NCBI GenBank assembly: GCA_016865935.1
Contig: VGOB01000012.1
Coordinates: 1 to 42,925 of the forward strand
DNA length: 42,925 bases
From: Chloroflexota bacterium
GTDB taxonomy: Bacteria > Chloroflexota > Anaerolineae > UBA4142
Reading direction: 5' to 3'
A model generated the notes under the pieces. That model did not search any database and was not told the origin of the DNA. It was given only the letters and a program-made list of their open reading frames with translations. The translations under genes were made by a program, and so were the position numbers. Below, in pieces: positions 23,117 to 31,654 of the stretch; position 1 is the stretch's first letter; each line of letters opens with the position of its first letter.

Positions 23117-26100
23117 TCCCCAGCGCGCTCACCCACGCCTGCAGCGCGGCTTTGTCCGCGTCCGGCGCCAGCGCGAGCGCGGCTTGCGCGGCTTGGCGCG
23201 CCGCGTCGAGTTGATTCGTCTTCTGCGCGTTGAGCGCGACCTGGATATTCTGCCACATCCCTTTTTCGTTTTCCGGCGCAAGCGCAACCGCGCTGACGAG
23301 CGCGCGCTGCGCGTCCTCCGGATGATTCGTCTGCAAACTCAACAGCGCGGCATTTTTCTGCGCGTCGTAATCGTTCGGCGCGAGACGCGCGAGGGCTTGA
23401 TATTCCGGCAGCGCGAATTGCGGCTGACCGCGCGCCTTCCACGTTTGCGCGAGCGCGCGCCGCGCGGCAACGTCGTTCGGCGCGTTTTTGACCGCGTCGA
23501 TCTGTTTCTGGAGATTTTGCAACTGATTGTAAAACTCTTGAAAGCGTTGATAGTCCGGCGTGCGTTGCGGCGAAAGCGTCGCCAGCAAGCGCGCCATCGC
23601 CGTAACCGCCGCGTCGATCTGTCCCGTCTCCGACAAAAAGTTGACGAGCGTGAGCCGCGCCATCAGATCGCCCGGCGCGATTTCGACGGCGCGTTCCAGT
23701 TCTTGCCGCGCCAGCTCGAACTGATTGCCGCGCCGATACAGCTCGGCGAGCGCGATGTGCGGGAAAAGCGCGTGCGGATTTTTCTGGATCGCCGCGCGGA
23801 ACGCTTGCGCCGCGCGCGCGATCTGATCGGACGACGCCAGCACGCTCAGCGCGCCGGACGACGGCGTGCCGTCCGGTTCCGCCAACGGACCGGGATCGAG
23901 GGCAATCGTCTTGAGGTAATAATCGGCGGCGCGCGCCGGGTCGCCCTTGGTGCGATAATATTCGCCGAGCAAAAAGTACGTCTGCGCGTATTGATCGTCA
24001 ATCGTCAGCGATTTTTCCAACGCCGCGCGCGCCTTTTCCGGATCGCCGCTTTGCGTGTAGGTTTGGCTCCACTCGTTGTACAGATACGCCGTGTACGGAC
24101 TGAGGCGCACGGCGGCTTGATAGTACTCGGACGATTTGGCATAGCGCGCGTTTTTCTCGCTGGCGCTGCCGGGAAACCCGGCGACGATGCGATTCATCCG
24201 CGCGAGATTCGCGGTGTGATCGGTGTTGAGCGGATTGAGGCGCTGCGCGTGTTGCAAGATTTTTTCGCTCGTCGCCACGAACGCCGCGCGCCGCGCCGGG
24301 TCGGACGTGCCGCGGCTGGCTTCCAGGTTCGCGCGTCCCAAAAAGAGCGCGTAAAAATCCTGGGTCGGCTGCAACGCGAACGCGCGTTGATACGCTTCGA
24401 TACTCTTGTCCCACGCGCCAGCCGCATCGTAATTGAGCCCGGCTTTGTAATGAATGTCGGCGGCGACGCTGGAGTAATTCGTCAGGTAGATCAGCGCCGG
24501 CAACGCAAACAACAAAATCGGCGCGACGATCCAGTTGAGCGGCGCACGCCACCACGCCGCCGGACGCGGCGTCACGTCCGACCACAAACCGAACGCGACC
24601 ACGGCGACGAACAGGAAGAGCGCGAGGTAATACAAGCCCAGCAGATTGATCAGCGCGTTGGTCAGATCGCCGGATTGCGTCAGCCCGCGCGTTTGCAACA
24701 GCACGAACCACAGCCACGCCGTAAACGACAGGACGACGAACAACGCGATTTCGTATCCCAGGATTTCGCGCGAGACGCGCGGCGAATATTCTTCGCCCAA
24801 GCCGATAATTCCGGCGATCAACCAGGTCAGCCCGAACAAGAGCGCGACGCCGTACGACGCTTCGTTCCCCTTGGTCAAGAGCGCGGCAAAAACAAGGTCG
24901 AGCGAATTGGGCGTGCCGATCTGATTCGTGACGAACTCGAATGCGAGCGTCACGCCGATCAGCGTCGTGATCGCCGTCCACGCGATCACCGGCACCGGCG
25001 ACGCTTCGACCGGCTTGGCGCGCGCGGTTTCCGCGCTATGACGACGCGCCCTGCGGCGCACTGTGGAATCTGCGCGGGGCGATGGCTGACTGTTGACTTT
25101 TTCCGGCGCGGGCGTCGCGACGAGTTTGTTCATTCCCAGGATCACTAACAGCGCAACGTAAAACCAAAAGTACGTGCGCGTCGAAACAATCGCGATCCCA
25201 AAGTGAATTTCGATAAAGTGCCCGATCAGCGCGGCGAGCAGCGCGCTCAACCAGAGCGCCCGCGGCGGATCGGCGGCGCGCGCGTCCGCGTCGTAATGCC
25301 GGAGCGCGTGCGCGCTCAAGTAGACGAACAAGCCGATGATCATTCCAAACGGCAACGCGACGCCGATATAGTGCCAGCCGCGCCACACGCCAAAAACGAG
25401 CGACGCGAGCAGACCACTCGCCAGCCACAGCGCGACGAACGCGTTGCGTTCGCCGGGCGAGCGCACAAACCCCAGCCACTTGAGCCCAAAGTAAAACACC
25501 GAAACGAACAACAAAATGTACGCGCCAAAACCCAGCAAGCCGGTCATCACGAGCGCGTCGAACGTTTCGTTGTGCGAACGATCCGGCGACGCGTTGCGCG
25601 CTTCCAGGCGTCCCAGTTCGGGCGGATAGAACGGATTGAACGCGACGTACATCGCTTCGGGTCCGTAACCGACGAGCGGGCGAATGACGTTGAACGGATC
25701 ATCGCCGGTCGTCGGCGACCACAAAGGCGCGTGCGGCAGAAAGAGCGGCAGCGCGCCTTGCCAGATCAACTCGCGCACGCGCCCCGTGCCGCCTTCGGTT
25801 TCCAGGATGCGCCCTAGTCGTCCGACGTATGGCACCTGCTTGAGCGCATCGAATGGCGAGGCGGGCAAATTGAACACGGCGAGGAACGCGCTCGCGACCA
25901 GCGCTACGCCGATCGCGAGCAGCATCACCTGGCGCGCGCCGCGCGCCAGCGCGTACACGACGACGAACGCGAACAAGCCGCCCGCCAGACCCAGCCAGGG
26001 ACCGCGACTCTGCGTGAAAAAGATCGCGACGAACAGAACGGCTAACAAAATCGTATACGTCCCGGCGAGCAGCGCATCGCGAAAATTCTTTTTGGCGATC

Positions 26101-26894
26101 AACGCGAACGCACACACAGATACGAGTCCACCCAACGCGAGCGCAGTGCCGGTGGTGAAATCTATCAGCCACGCCAACGTCAATGCCATCAGCGCGAGCG
26201 CGCCGCCGCCCAGCGGAAGCGCGCGCGCCGTCGCGTGACGCGTCGCGCGCGCGAGCGTCTCCAGCCAGCGCGCCAGCGCAAGCGGCAGCGCCATAATCAG
26301 GTACGCCGCGACGAAAATCGAATTGCCCATATTCGCGGCGATGCGCTCGACGGTGTCGCCGCCCCAGGGCAGCGGATCGAGTCGAAAGTGCTGGAGCAGT
26401 CCGTAGAACGCAATCGGAAAACTGACGACGAGGATCGTGTTGATCGCGCGATCCAGTTGCGCGCGCGTGCGTAACGCGCTCGCGGCGATCACCGAAATCG
26501 CGATGTACGAAAACGTAGAGTACGTGCCTTGCAAGCGCTGGTACGAGCCCCAGAGACTGACGCTGGGCACGACGGAGAAAATCGTCGCGATGCTGTAGGC
26601 GACGATGATGGCGAAGACCGGCAGCGCGAACGGATTGTCGCGCGGCAACGCGCGCAAGGCGCGGGCAAGCGACGCGCGCGACGCGCTTTCGCTTCCGGCG
26701 CGCCACGCGAGTTCCAGATGTTTGACGATCCACGCGCCGATCATCACGAGCGCGAGCGAGCGGATCAACATCGCCTTGTCCGGCTCGAAGACGCGGCTGG
26801 AATAGATGTTGAAAAAGAGTGGCGCGACAACGAGCGCGGCGAGCCATCCGGCTTCCAATAATTTGTCGCAGTAGACCGAGAGTCGAGTTGTCAT
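23112..26894 (-). CDS. O-antigen ligase/polymerase-like membrane protein with C-terminal TPR repeats
   Basis: A 1260-residue fusion. The first half has a dozen or more membrane helices and a large loop containing SHNETFDALVMTG (about 440-452), the histidine-bearing motif of the Wzy/WaaL family, preceded by GYGPEAMYVAF. A second set of helices (about 560-790) follows, then about eight TPR-like units (YKAGLNYDAAGAWDKSIEAYQRAFAL, YFLLGEYYRTKGDPARAADYYLKTI, HIALAELYRRGNQFELARQELERAV). Wzy/WaaL proteins polymerise or ligate lipid-linked glycans outside the membrane; TPRs presumably bind partners there. The promoter -10 ends eight bases before the ATG, so the message seems leaderless. The TAG stop is inside a repeat tract. 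Confidence 0.88.
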   Translation of the reverse strand: MTTRLSVYCDKLLEAGWLAALVVAPLFFNIYSSRVFEPDKAMLIRSLALVMIGAWIVKHLELAWRAGSESASRASLARALRALPRDNPFALPVFAIIVAYSIATIFSVVPSVSLWGSYQRLQGTYSTFSYIAISVIAASALRTRAQLDRAINTILVVSFPIAFYGLLQHFRLDPLPWGGDTVERIAANMGNSIFVAAYLIMALPLALARWLETLARATRHATARALPLGGGALALMALTLAWLIDFTTGTALALGGLVSVCAFALIAKKNFRDALLAGTYTILLAVLFVAIFFTQSRGPWLGLAGGLFAFVVVYALARGARQVMLLAIGVALVASAFLAVFNLPASPFDALKQVPYVGRLGRILETEGGTGRVRELIWQGALPLFLPHAPLWSPTTGDDPFNVIRPLVGYGPEAMYVAFNPFYPPELGRLEARNASPDRSHNETFDALVMTGLLGFGAYILLFVSVFYFGLKWLGFVRSPGERNAFVALWLASGLLASLVFGVWRGWHYIGVALPFGMIIGLFVYLSAHALRHYDADARAADPPRALWLSALLAALIGHFIEIHFGIAIVSTRTYFWFYVALLVILGMNKLVATPAPEKVNSQPSPRADSTVRRRARRHSAETARAKPVEASPVPVIAWTAITTLIGVTLAFEFVTNQIGTPNSLDLVFAALLTKGNEASYGVALLFGLTWLIAGIIGLGEEYSPRVSREILGYEIALFVVLSFTAWLWFVLLQTRGLTQSGDLTNALINLLGLYYLALFLFVAVVAFGLWSDVTPRPAAWWRAPLNWIVAPILLFALPALIYLTNYSSVAADIHYKAGLNYDAAGAWDKSIEAYQRAFALQPTQDFYALFLGRANLEASRGTSDPARRAAFVATSEKILQHAQRLNPLNTDHTANLARMNRIVAGFPGSASEKNARYAKSSEYYQAAVRLSPYTAYLYNEWSQTYTQSGDPEKARAALEKSLTIDDQYAQTYFLLGEYYRTKGDPARAADYYLKTIALDPGPLAEPDGTPSSGALSVLASSDQIARAAQAFRAAIQKNPHALFPHIALAELYRRGNQFELARQELERAVEIAPGDLMARLTLVNFLSETGQIDAAVTAMARLLATLSPQRTPDYQRFQEFYNQLQNLQKQIDAVKNAPNDVAARRALAQTWKARGQPQFALPEYQALARLAPNDYDAQKNAALLSLQTNHPEDAQRALVSAVALAPENEKGMWQNIQVALNAQKTNQLDAARQAAQAALALAPDADKAALQAWVSALGK

Positions 26895-26902
26895 CGCGGC
26901 GC

Positions 26903-26931
26903 ATCATACCTTAACTAGGGACAAAAATCAA
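26903..26931 (-). promoter_or_regulatory. Promoter of the O-antigen-ligase-like gene
   Basis: TTGATT (26931-26926), 17 nt, TATGAT (26908-26903) on the minus strand. The -10 is only eight bases from the ATG at 26894, implying a leaderless transcript. Confidence 0.65.
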
Positions 26932-26941
26932 ATCGAATCGT

Positions 26942-26970
26942 TTGCGTCCGCGCGCGACCTATGCTAAAAT
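26942..26970 (+). promoter_or_regulatory. Divergent promoter of the methyltransferase gene
   Basis: TTGCGT (26942-26947), 17 nt, TAAAAT (26965-26970) with an upstream TGC. The ATG at 26980 is nine bases after the -10, again implying a leaderless or near-leaderless message. Confidence 0.6.
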
Positions 26971-26979
26971 CCGGAAACG

Positions 26980-27876
26980 ATGTCATCCAACATCCAGCCC
27001 AAACCTCCCATTTGCTCCTACGAAAATTCGCGCTGGCGCACCGAGTTTTGGCGCGGACGGGATTATGAAGATCGCGCGGAACAGATCGCGCTGGCGCGGC
27101 TGTTGCCGCCGCGCGGCGCGCGCCTGTGCGAAATCGGCGCGGGGTTTGGGCGCCTGGCGGATTTTTACACCGGCTATGCGCGTGTCATCCTGCTCGATTA
27201 CGCGCACACGATGTTGCGCGACGCAGTCGCGCGCGGGCGCGGCGATCCGCGCTTTGTTTGCGTCGCCGCCGATCTGTACAATTTGCCGCTCGCCGACGAC
27301 GCGCTCGACATCGCGCTGACGGTGCGCGTGCTACATCACGTCGCGGATATTCCGCGCGCGTTCGCGGAAATCGCGCGCGTCGTCCGTCCGCAGGGCACGT
27401 ACCTTGCCGAGTTTGCGAACAAGCGGCATCTCAAAGCGATTTTGCGCTACGGCTTGACGCGCCGCGCGCCCAATCCGTTCGCGCGCGAACCGTATGAATT
27501 CGTCCAACTCAATTTCGACTTTCATCCGCGTTATATCGAAGAGAATTTGCGCGCGGTTGATTTCGTCATCAAAGACAAACGCGCGGTTTCGATGTTTCGC
27601 GTTGCGCGGTTAAAGCGGATCGTTCCCGCAAAAATTCTCGCCGCGCTCGATGGAATTCTCCAATCTCCAATCTCCAATCTCGATCTCTCGCCCAGCATTT
27701 TCTTGCGCGCCGAATCGCACAAGTCCGGCGCGCCGCGCCTCCACGAATCGCTGTGGCGTTGTCCCGTCTGCCATTCGACCGCCATCGTCGAAGCGCGCGA
27801 CGCGCTCACCTGCCGCGCCTGCGCGCGCGTCTATCCGATTGTGGATGGCATAATTGATTTCAAATCGCAAATGTAG
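26980..27876 (+). CDS. Class I SAM methyltransferase with C-terminal zinc ribbon
   Basis: A 298-residue protein. The SAM-binding core has CEIGAGFGRLADFY (motif I, about 50-63), VILLDYAHTML, AADLYNLPLADDALDIALTVRVLHHV and a REP-style EFANKRHLKAIL segment; type-11 methyltransferase fold. The C-terminal 40 residues form a Trm112-like zinc ribbon, CPVCHSTAIV and LTCRACARVYPIVDGIIDF. Fusions of a methyltransferase with this ribbon occur in sugar and lipid modification proteins; the substrate is unknown. A heptamer tract (27656-27688) runs in frame just before the ribbon, giving LQSPISNLDLSPS. The dnaN promoter lies in its last codons. Confidence 0.8.
   Translation: MSSNIQPKPPICSYENSRWRTEFWRGRDYEDRAEQIALARLLPPRGARLCEIGAGFGRLADFYTGYARVILLDYAHTMLRDAVARGRGDPRFVCVAADLYNLPLADDALDIALTVRVLHHVADIPRAFAEIARVVRPQGTYLAEFANKRHLKAILRYGLTRRAPNPFAREPYEFVQLNFDFHPRYIEENLRAVDFVIKDKRAVSMFRVARLKRIVPAKILAALDGILQSPISNLDLSPSIFLRAESHKSGAPRLHESLWRCPVCHSTAIVEARDALTCRACARVYPIVDGIIDFKSQM
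27656..27688. repeat. Heptamer tract inside the methyltransferase gene, unit CCAATCT
   Basis: Three perfect CCAATCT units and degenerate neighbours, single orientation, in frame at the linker between catalytic core and zinc ribbon. Confidence 0.8.
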
Positions 27877-27882
27877 TATACT
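27854..27882 (+). promoter_or_regulatory. dnaN: Promoter of dnaN
   Basis: TTGATT (27854-27859), 17 nt, TATACT (27877-27882), overlapping the methyltransferase stop codon. The leader contains the 27896-27963 hairpin tract before a GGAGG site. Confidence 0.75.
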
Positions 27883-27895
27883 ATCGCACAGAAAA

Positions 27896-27963
27896 GTATT
27901 CAGCGAGCAGTATTCAGACCGCCTCATCACTGAATACTGAATACTGAATATTGAACACTGATC
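27896..27963. repeat. Two-armed heptamer tract in the dnaN leader, unit ACTGAAT
   Basis: AGTATTCAG units in the first arm and CTGAATACTGAATACTGAAT in the second can pair into a hairpin about 15 bases before the dnaN ribosome-binding site. Same unit as 231-277. Confidence 0.85.
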
Positions 27964-27980
27964 CCACGCGGAGGTTCGCA

Positions 27981-29114
27981 ATGAAACTATCGTGTATGCA
28001 AGACAATCTTGCCAAAGGTCTTTCGATTGTTAGCCGCGCCGTCGCGTCGCGTTCGACGTTGCCGGTGCTGGGAAACGTTTTGCTTGCGACGGAACAAGGT
28101 CGCCTGAAACTCGCTGCGACGAATCTGGAAATGGCGGTCACCTGCTGGATCGGCGCAAAGGTGGAAGAGGAGGGCGCGACGACTTTGCCGGCGCGCGTCC
28201 TCGGCGATTTCGTCAACTCGCTGCCGCCGGATCGCATCGAAATGGAACTGAACGTCAAGACGCAAACGACGCACTTGAAATGTGCGCGCTATGACGCGAA
28301 CATCAAAGGGATCGACGCGCAAGAATTTCCAATCATCCCCACACTCGGCGACGGCAAACGCATCGCCATCGAGCCGGACGCGTTGCGCGAGATGATCGAG
28401 CAGACGACGTTTGCCGCGGCGACGGACGAATCGCGTCCGGTGTTGACCGGCGTGCTCGTCAAGTTCGAAAAGGACAAGGCGACGCTTGCGGCGGCGGACG
28501 GGTTCCGGCTGTCCGTGCGCCACACGACGTTGAGCGAGCCGGTGGAACAACCGATCAGCGCGATCATTCCGGCGAAAGCGTTGCAAGAAGTGGCGCGCGT
28601 GACCGGCGATCAGGAAGACCCGATTGTGATCGCCGTCACCGAAAACAAATCCCAAGTGTTGTTCAAATTGACGAACACGGAAATCGTTTCGCAGTTGATT
28701 GACGGACAGTTTCCGGATTTCACGCGGATCATTCCGACCTCGCATCAGACGCGCACGACCGTCACAACGTCCGAGTTGCAGAACGCGGTCAAGGCATCGT
28801 CCGTGTTTGCGCGCGAGGCGATGAACACGGTGCGCTTGCAAATCGCGCCCGCCAACGAAATGGGCGGCGGCAAAGTGACGATCACCGCGACGAGCGCAGA
28901 GTCCGGCGATAACGTCGGCGACATTGATGCGACGGTGGACGGCGAGCCGGTGGAGATCGCGTTCAACGCGCGCTATCTGGCGGAGGTGCTGAACATTTTG
29001 CGCGCGCCCCAAGTCGCGCTGGAAACGGCGAGCAGCGCGAGCCCCGGCGTCTTCCGCCTCGTCGGGCGCGATGATTTCGTCCACGTGATTATGCCGATGC
29101 ACATTGGCAAATAA
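27981..29114 (+). CDS. dnaN: DNA polymerase III sliding clamp (beta)
   Basis: The 377-residue processivity clamp that tethers polymerase III to DNA. Three repeated clamp domains are visible: LSIVSRAVASRSTLPVLGNVLL (about 14-35), EMIEQTTFAAATDESRPVLTGVLV (about 141-164) and ELQNAVKASSVFAREAMNTVRL (about 268-289), ending with VHVIMPMHIGK where most clamps have the VxMPMR end. Length is normal (365-380). GGAGG lies seven bases before the ATG at 27981; an upstream in-frame ATG at 27951 is in repeat DNA and rejected. It is not next to dnaA or recF and no DnaA boxes were seen, so here the gene is away from the classical origin cluster. Confidence 0.97.
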   Translation: MKLSCMQDNLAKGLSIVSRAVASRSTLPVLGNVLLATEQGRLKLAATNLEMAVTCWIGAKVEEEGATTLPARVLGDFVNSLPPDRIEMELNVKTQTTHLKCARYDANIKGIDAQEFPIIPTLGDGKRIAIEPDALREMIEQTTFAAATDESRPVLTGVLVKFEKDKATLAAADGFRLSVRHTTLSEPVEQPISAIIPAKALQEVARVTGDQEDPIVIAVTENKSQVLFKLTNTEIVSQLIDGQFPDFTRIIPTSHQTRTTVTTSELQNAVKASSVFAREAMNTVRLQIAPANEMGGGKVTITATSAESGDNVGDIDATVDGEPVEIAFNARYLAEVLNILRAPQVALETASSASPGVFRLVGRDDFVHVIMPMHIGK

Positions 29115-29116
29115 AC

Positions 29117-29158
29117 CGAAACGGCTCACTTTTTGAATGGGAGTGAGCCGTTTCGATT
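29117..29158 (+). terminator. Intrinsic terminator of dnaN
   Basis: Perfect 14-bp stem CGAAACGGCTCACT (29117-29130) / AGTGAGCCGTTTCG (29142-29155), starting three bases after the stop, then ATTTA; the T run is short. Confidence 0.8.
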
Positions 29159-29456
29159 TACGTGCTGTAGCATTTTTTCCATCATCTTCGCGTGTGGAAA
29201 TATGTCCACCCGATCCTTCCGCGCTCAAATGCGTTGCGATTTCAGAAACACCGCAGATCATGTTGGTGGTGTGGCGGGCGTCGTCTCTTCGCGCGCGCCA
29301 ATATAGTATTCCGCTACAAAAACCATCACAACCGCGAGGATTTTTTGGACACAGCTGAACACAGACAACCACAGATAAAAAAATCAGTGTTCTTCAGTGC
29401 GCCGCGAAAAACAAAACCCGTGCGCCCGCAAAATTCAATGCACGTTGGTCTCCCCG
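29159..29456. other. Intergenic region between convergent dnaN and crp-like genes
   Basis: About 300 bp without a credible gene. It holds a short two-armed tract at 29349-29399 (CTGAACACAGA against TCAGTGTTCTTCAG). Otherwise nothing recognised. Confidence 0.5.
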
Positions 29457-30161
29457 TTACAGAGACACGACCCCTTTTTCCACCTGCGCGAATTTCTCCA
29501 GCGTCGCGGGTTGATTGACCGTGATCGTCGCGCGCGTGCACGTAATATCGCCGTTCTTGCGAAAGACCTGGAGCGAACGGCTCACCGCTTCGGGAACGGT
29601 CGAAATGCGCGCCGCGAGATCCGCGTTGGGATACTCTTGGCGCTGAATCGGCTGCGCGCCGCGCGCGCTCAAATCGAGCAGGAGTTTGGCGGTCCGCGCG
29701 AGGACGGAACGAAAGGAAACGTCTTCGTACTGCGCCATCAAGTTTCGCATCCGCGCCGCAAGCACGCGCAACAACCCCAGCCCAATCGTCGGATCGCGTT
29801 GCAACAGCGCTTGGAAAGCGGCGGGCTGAATGTTCCACGTCACGCACGCTTGCACCGCGATCGCGGTCGTCAGATTCGCGCCGCCGTCCAGCACCGTCAC
29901 TTCGTTGAACATGATGATCGGATCGAATTCGGCGACGATCGATTGTTGCCCTTGCGGTCCGAGTTTCAGCAGGTGGACGTGACCAGAGAGGAGGACGAAC
30001 ATTCCCGCCGCGCTTTCGCCTTCGCGATAGATGGTCGCGCCGGCGGAAAAGGCGCGCACTTGTCCGGCGTTGACAATCGCGACGCGATCCGCTTCCAGCA
30101 GGCGCTTGAAATGCTCGACGCGACCGAGCAGTTCGACGAGGTTGAAAGACGGCGGCTTCAT
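29457..30161 (-). CDS. Crp/Fnr-family transcription regulator
   Basis: A 234-residue regulator. The N-terminal cyclic-nucleotide-binding beta roll spans about 10-125 (GATIYREGESAAGMFVLLSGHVHLLKLG, MFNEVTVLDGGANLTTA); the dimer helix follows (LLRVLAARMRNLMAQYEDVSF) and the winged HTH is at about 175-225 (NADLAARISTVPEAVSRSLQVFRKNGDI). There is no cluster of N-terminal cysteines, so it is not an FNR-type iron-sulphur sensor, and the cAMP-contacting RxS segment is not conserved; the effector is unknown. Gene lies 20 bases after the tatC stop on the same strand, so it is probably in the tat transcript. Confidence 0.9.
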   Translation of the reverse strand: MKPPSFNLVELLGRVEHFKRLLEADRVAIVNAGQVRAFSAGATIYREGESAAGMFVLLSGHVHLLKLGPQGQQSIVAEFDPIIMFNEVTVLDGGANLTTAIAVQACVTWNIQPAAFQALLQRDPTIGLGLLRVLAARMRNLMAQYEDVSFRSVLARTAKLLLDLSARGAQPIQRQEYPNADLAARISTVPEAVSRSLQVFRKNGDITCTRATITVNQPATLEKFAQVEKGVVSL

Positions 30162-30181
30162 TGCATCTCCGCGCTTTGGCG

Positions 30182-30934
30182 TCAGGCGGTTTTGACTTCG
30201 GACGGAGCGCGCGCCGATTTGGGCGCGGCGTTGCGCGAGAAGAAGAGCGCGAATTCAAAGAGCAAGATCATCGGGATCATCACCAGCGTCGGCGCGACGA
30301 TCGGATCGGCAACCGGCGTGATCAATTGCGCGATGACGAAGATGATGAACCACGCGATTTTGCGCCGCTTGCGGAGGGCTTCGGGCGAGACGATGCCCAG
30401 TTTGATCAGGACGAAGATGACAATCGGCAATTCAAAACCCAAGCCGGTGGCGAGCATAAAATACGTGACGAAAGAGATGTACGGATCGGCGGCGGAAAAA
30501 TATTCGATCGGGCTTTCGCCCGGCGTGCCGAACATTCCGGTCAACGGCTCGAACATATTCAAGAGCATCAAATAGCCAAAGACGTTGCCCAACAGAAACA
30601 AGACGACCATCGCGAGCGTGCCTGGGAAGAGAAAGCGTTTTTCGCTGGGGAGCAACGCCGGCTCGATGTAGCGCATCAATTGAAAGATCCACACCGGCGC
30701 GGCGAGGAAGATGCCGCCGTACAACGCGACGCGAAAGCGGATCATAAACCCGTCGAGCGGGCTGAATGCTTTGAGCGTCAAGCCCCCGGCGGGCGCGCGC
30801 AACAAATTCAGAATCGCGTCCGAAAAGGTGTACGCAAGCAGCGTCGTCACCAGAATCGCGATCAGCGCGATGATCAGGCGGCTGCGTAATTCGTCGAGGT
30901 GCTCCAGCACCCCCATTCGTTTTTCGTCTGGCAT
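30182..30934 (-). CDS. tatC: Twin-arginine translocase subunit TatC
   Basis: A 250-residue core subunit of the Tat export system for folded proteins. N-terminal cytoplasmic signature MGVLEHLDELRSRLI (about 7-21), a first periplasmic loop with SPLDGFMIRFRVALYGGIFLAAPVWIFQLMRYIEPAL (typical SPxExF-like region), the FxxxFGYLM helix and DPYISFVTYFMLATGLGFELPIVIF (about 155-179); six membrane helices. The start ATG 30934 gives the standard N-terminus; an upstream frame adds twelve atypical residues. It lies downstream of two tatA genes, and the gap contains an 8-bp hairpin (30961-30983). Confidence 0.95.
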   Translation of the reverse strand: MPDEKRMGVLEHLDELRSRLIIALIAILVTTLLAYTFSDAILNLLRAPAGGLTLKAFSPLDGFMIRFRVALYGGIFLAAPVWIFQLMRYIEPALLPSEKRFLFPGTLAMVVLFLLGNVFGYLMLLNMFEPLTGMFGTPGESPIEYFSAADPYISFVTYFMLATGLGFELPIVIFVLIKLGIVSPEALRKRRKIAWFIIFVIAQLITPVADPIVAPTLVMIPMILLFEFALFFSRNAAPKSARAPSEVKTA

Positions 30935-30960
30935 ACCGATTTTACTTTGCGCAAACAGAA

Positions 30961-30983
30961 GGGATGCCACACCGCGGCATCCC
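30961..30983. repeat. Short hairpin between tatA and tatC
   Basis: GGGATGCC (30961-30968) and GGCATCCC (30976-30983). No T run; perhaps an mRNA stability or attenuation element, or a repeat relic. Confidence 0.5.
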
Positions 30984-31018
30984 CGGGATGACGCTCACAT
31001 TCCAGCGCGCGTCTGGCT

Positions 31019-31288
31019 TCACGTTTGCGCCGCGCCACACGCGACGCAGAACTTGGCGCCAGCCGTCAGCGGTTTGCCGCACGATTTGCACGCCGGCGGG
31101 GCTTCCGTCTTGGCGGTATCCGTTTTGGCTTCTTCGCTAAAGCCCTGGGTCGCTTCTTTGATGCCGGTCTGAAATTCGCGAATCGTCTTGCCCAGCGCCT
31201 TGCCGATCTCCGGCAACTTGCTGGGACCAAAGATCAAGAGCGCGACGATCACGATGATCAACAGGTCTTGAGGTTGTAACCCGAACAT
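31019..31288 (-). CDS. tatA: TatA/E-family protein with C-terminal zinc ribbon (second copy)
   Basis: An 89-residue Tat pore subunit. It has the standard short N-terminus, membrane helix LLIIVIVALLIFGPSKLPEIG with the FGP hinge, and an amphipathic helix KALGKTIREFQTGIKEA. The odd feature is the C-terminus: instead of a disordered acidic tail it ends with a four-cysteine ribbon, CKSCGKPLTAGAKFCVACG (about 68-86), built as two CxxC knuckles. It is the downstream member of a tandem pair with 31331-31603; the two are nearly identical in DNA across the helix region, so the duplication is recent or kept by conversion. Likely co-transcribed with tatC. Confidence 0.92.
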   Translation of the reverse strand: MFGLQPQDLLIIVIVALLIFGPSKLPEIGKALGKTIREFQTGIKEATQGFSEEAKTDTAKTEAPPACKSCGKPLTAGAKFCVACGAAQT

Positions 31289-31330
31289 TCATCACTCCTC
31301 AGGAATGCAATAGCGCGGATTGCGCGGCGT

Positions 31331-31603
31331 TCACGTTTGCGCCGCGCCGCATTCCGCGCAGAACTTGGCGTCGGCGGCGGCAAGCGGCTTGCCGCACGAT
31401 TTACACGCGGACGGGGCTGGGGTCTTGGCGGCATCCGTTTTGACCTCGTCGCTAAAGCCCTGGGTCGCTTCTTTGATGCCGGTTTGAAATTCGCGGATCG
31501 TCTTGCCCATCGCCTTGCCGATCTCCGGCAACTTGCTGGGTCCAAAGAGCAAGAGCGCGACGACGAGAATAATAATCAAGTGGGTGGGTTGCAGTCCAAA
31601 CAT
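31331..31603 (-). CDS. tatA: TatA/E-family protein with C-terminal zinc ribbon (first copy)
   Basis: A 90-residue paralogue of the next gene: MFGLQPTHLIIILVVALLLF, FGPSKLPEIG hinge, amphipathic KAMGKTIREFQTGIKEATQG, a short linker and the zinc ribbon CKSCGKPLAAADAKFCAECG. AAAGGAGT precedes the ATG at 31603; a longer frame adds eleven residues without support. A promoter at 31655-31683 drives the group tatA-tatA-tatC. The paired copies could be TatA and TatB equivalents, but both have the FGP hinge and the same length, so no TatB-like divergence is visible. Confidence 0.92.
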   Translation of the reverse strand: MFGLQPTHLIIILVVALLLFGPSKLPEIGKAMGKTIREFQTGIKEATQGFSDEVKTDAAKTPAPSACKSCGKPLAAADAKFCAECGAAQT

Positions 31604-31654
31604 ACGGTACTCCTTTCGGTCAAGCCGTCGGCGTCGAGTCAACCGACGCGCCGG

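Noticed and set aside
23184-25148. A 654-codon plus-strand frame opposite the O-antigen-ligase/TPR gene
   Set aside because: Arg-rich shadow of the TPR and membrane regions; no start signals.
27850-29460. Chromosomal origin next to dnaN
   Set aside because: No dnaA or recF neighbour and no cluster of TTATCCACA-type boxes was seen in the flanking DNA.
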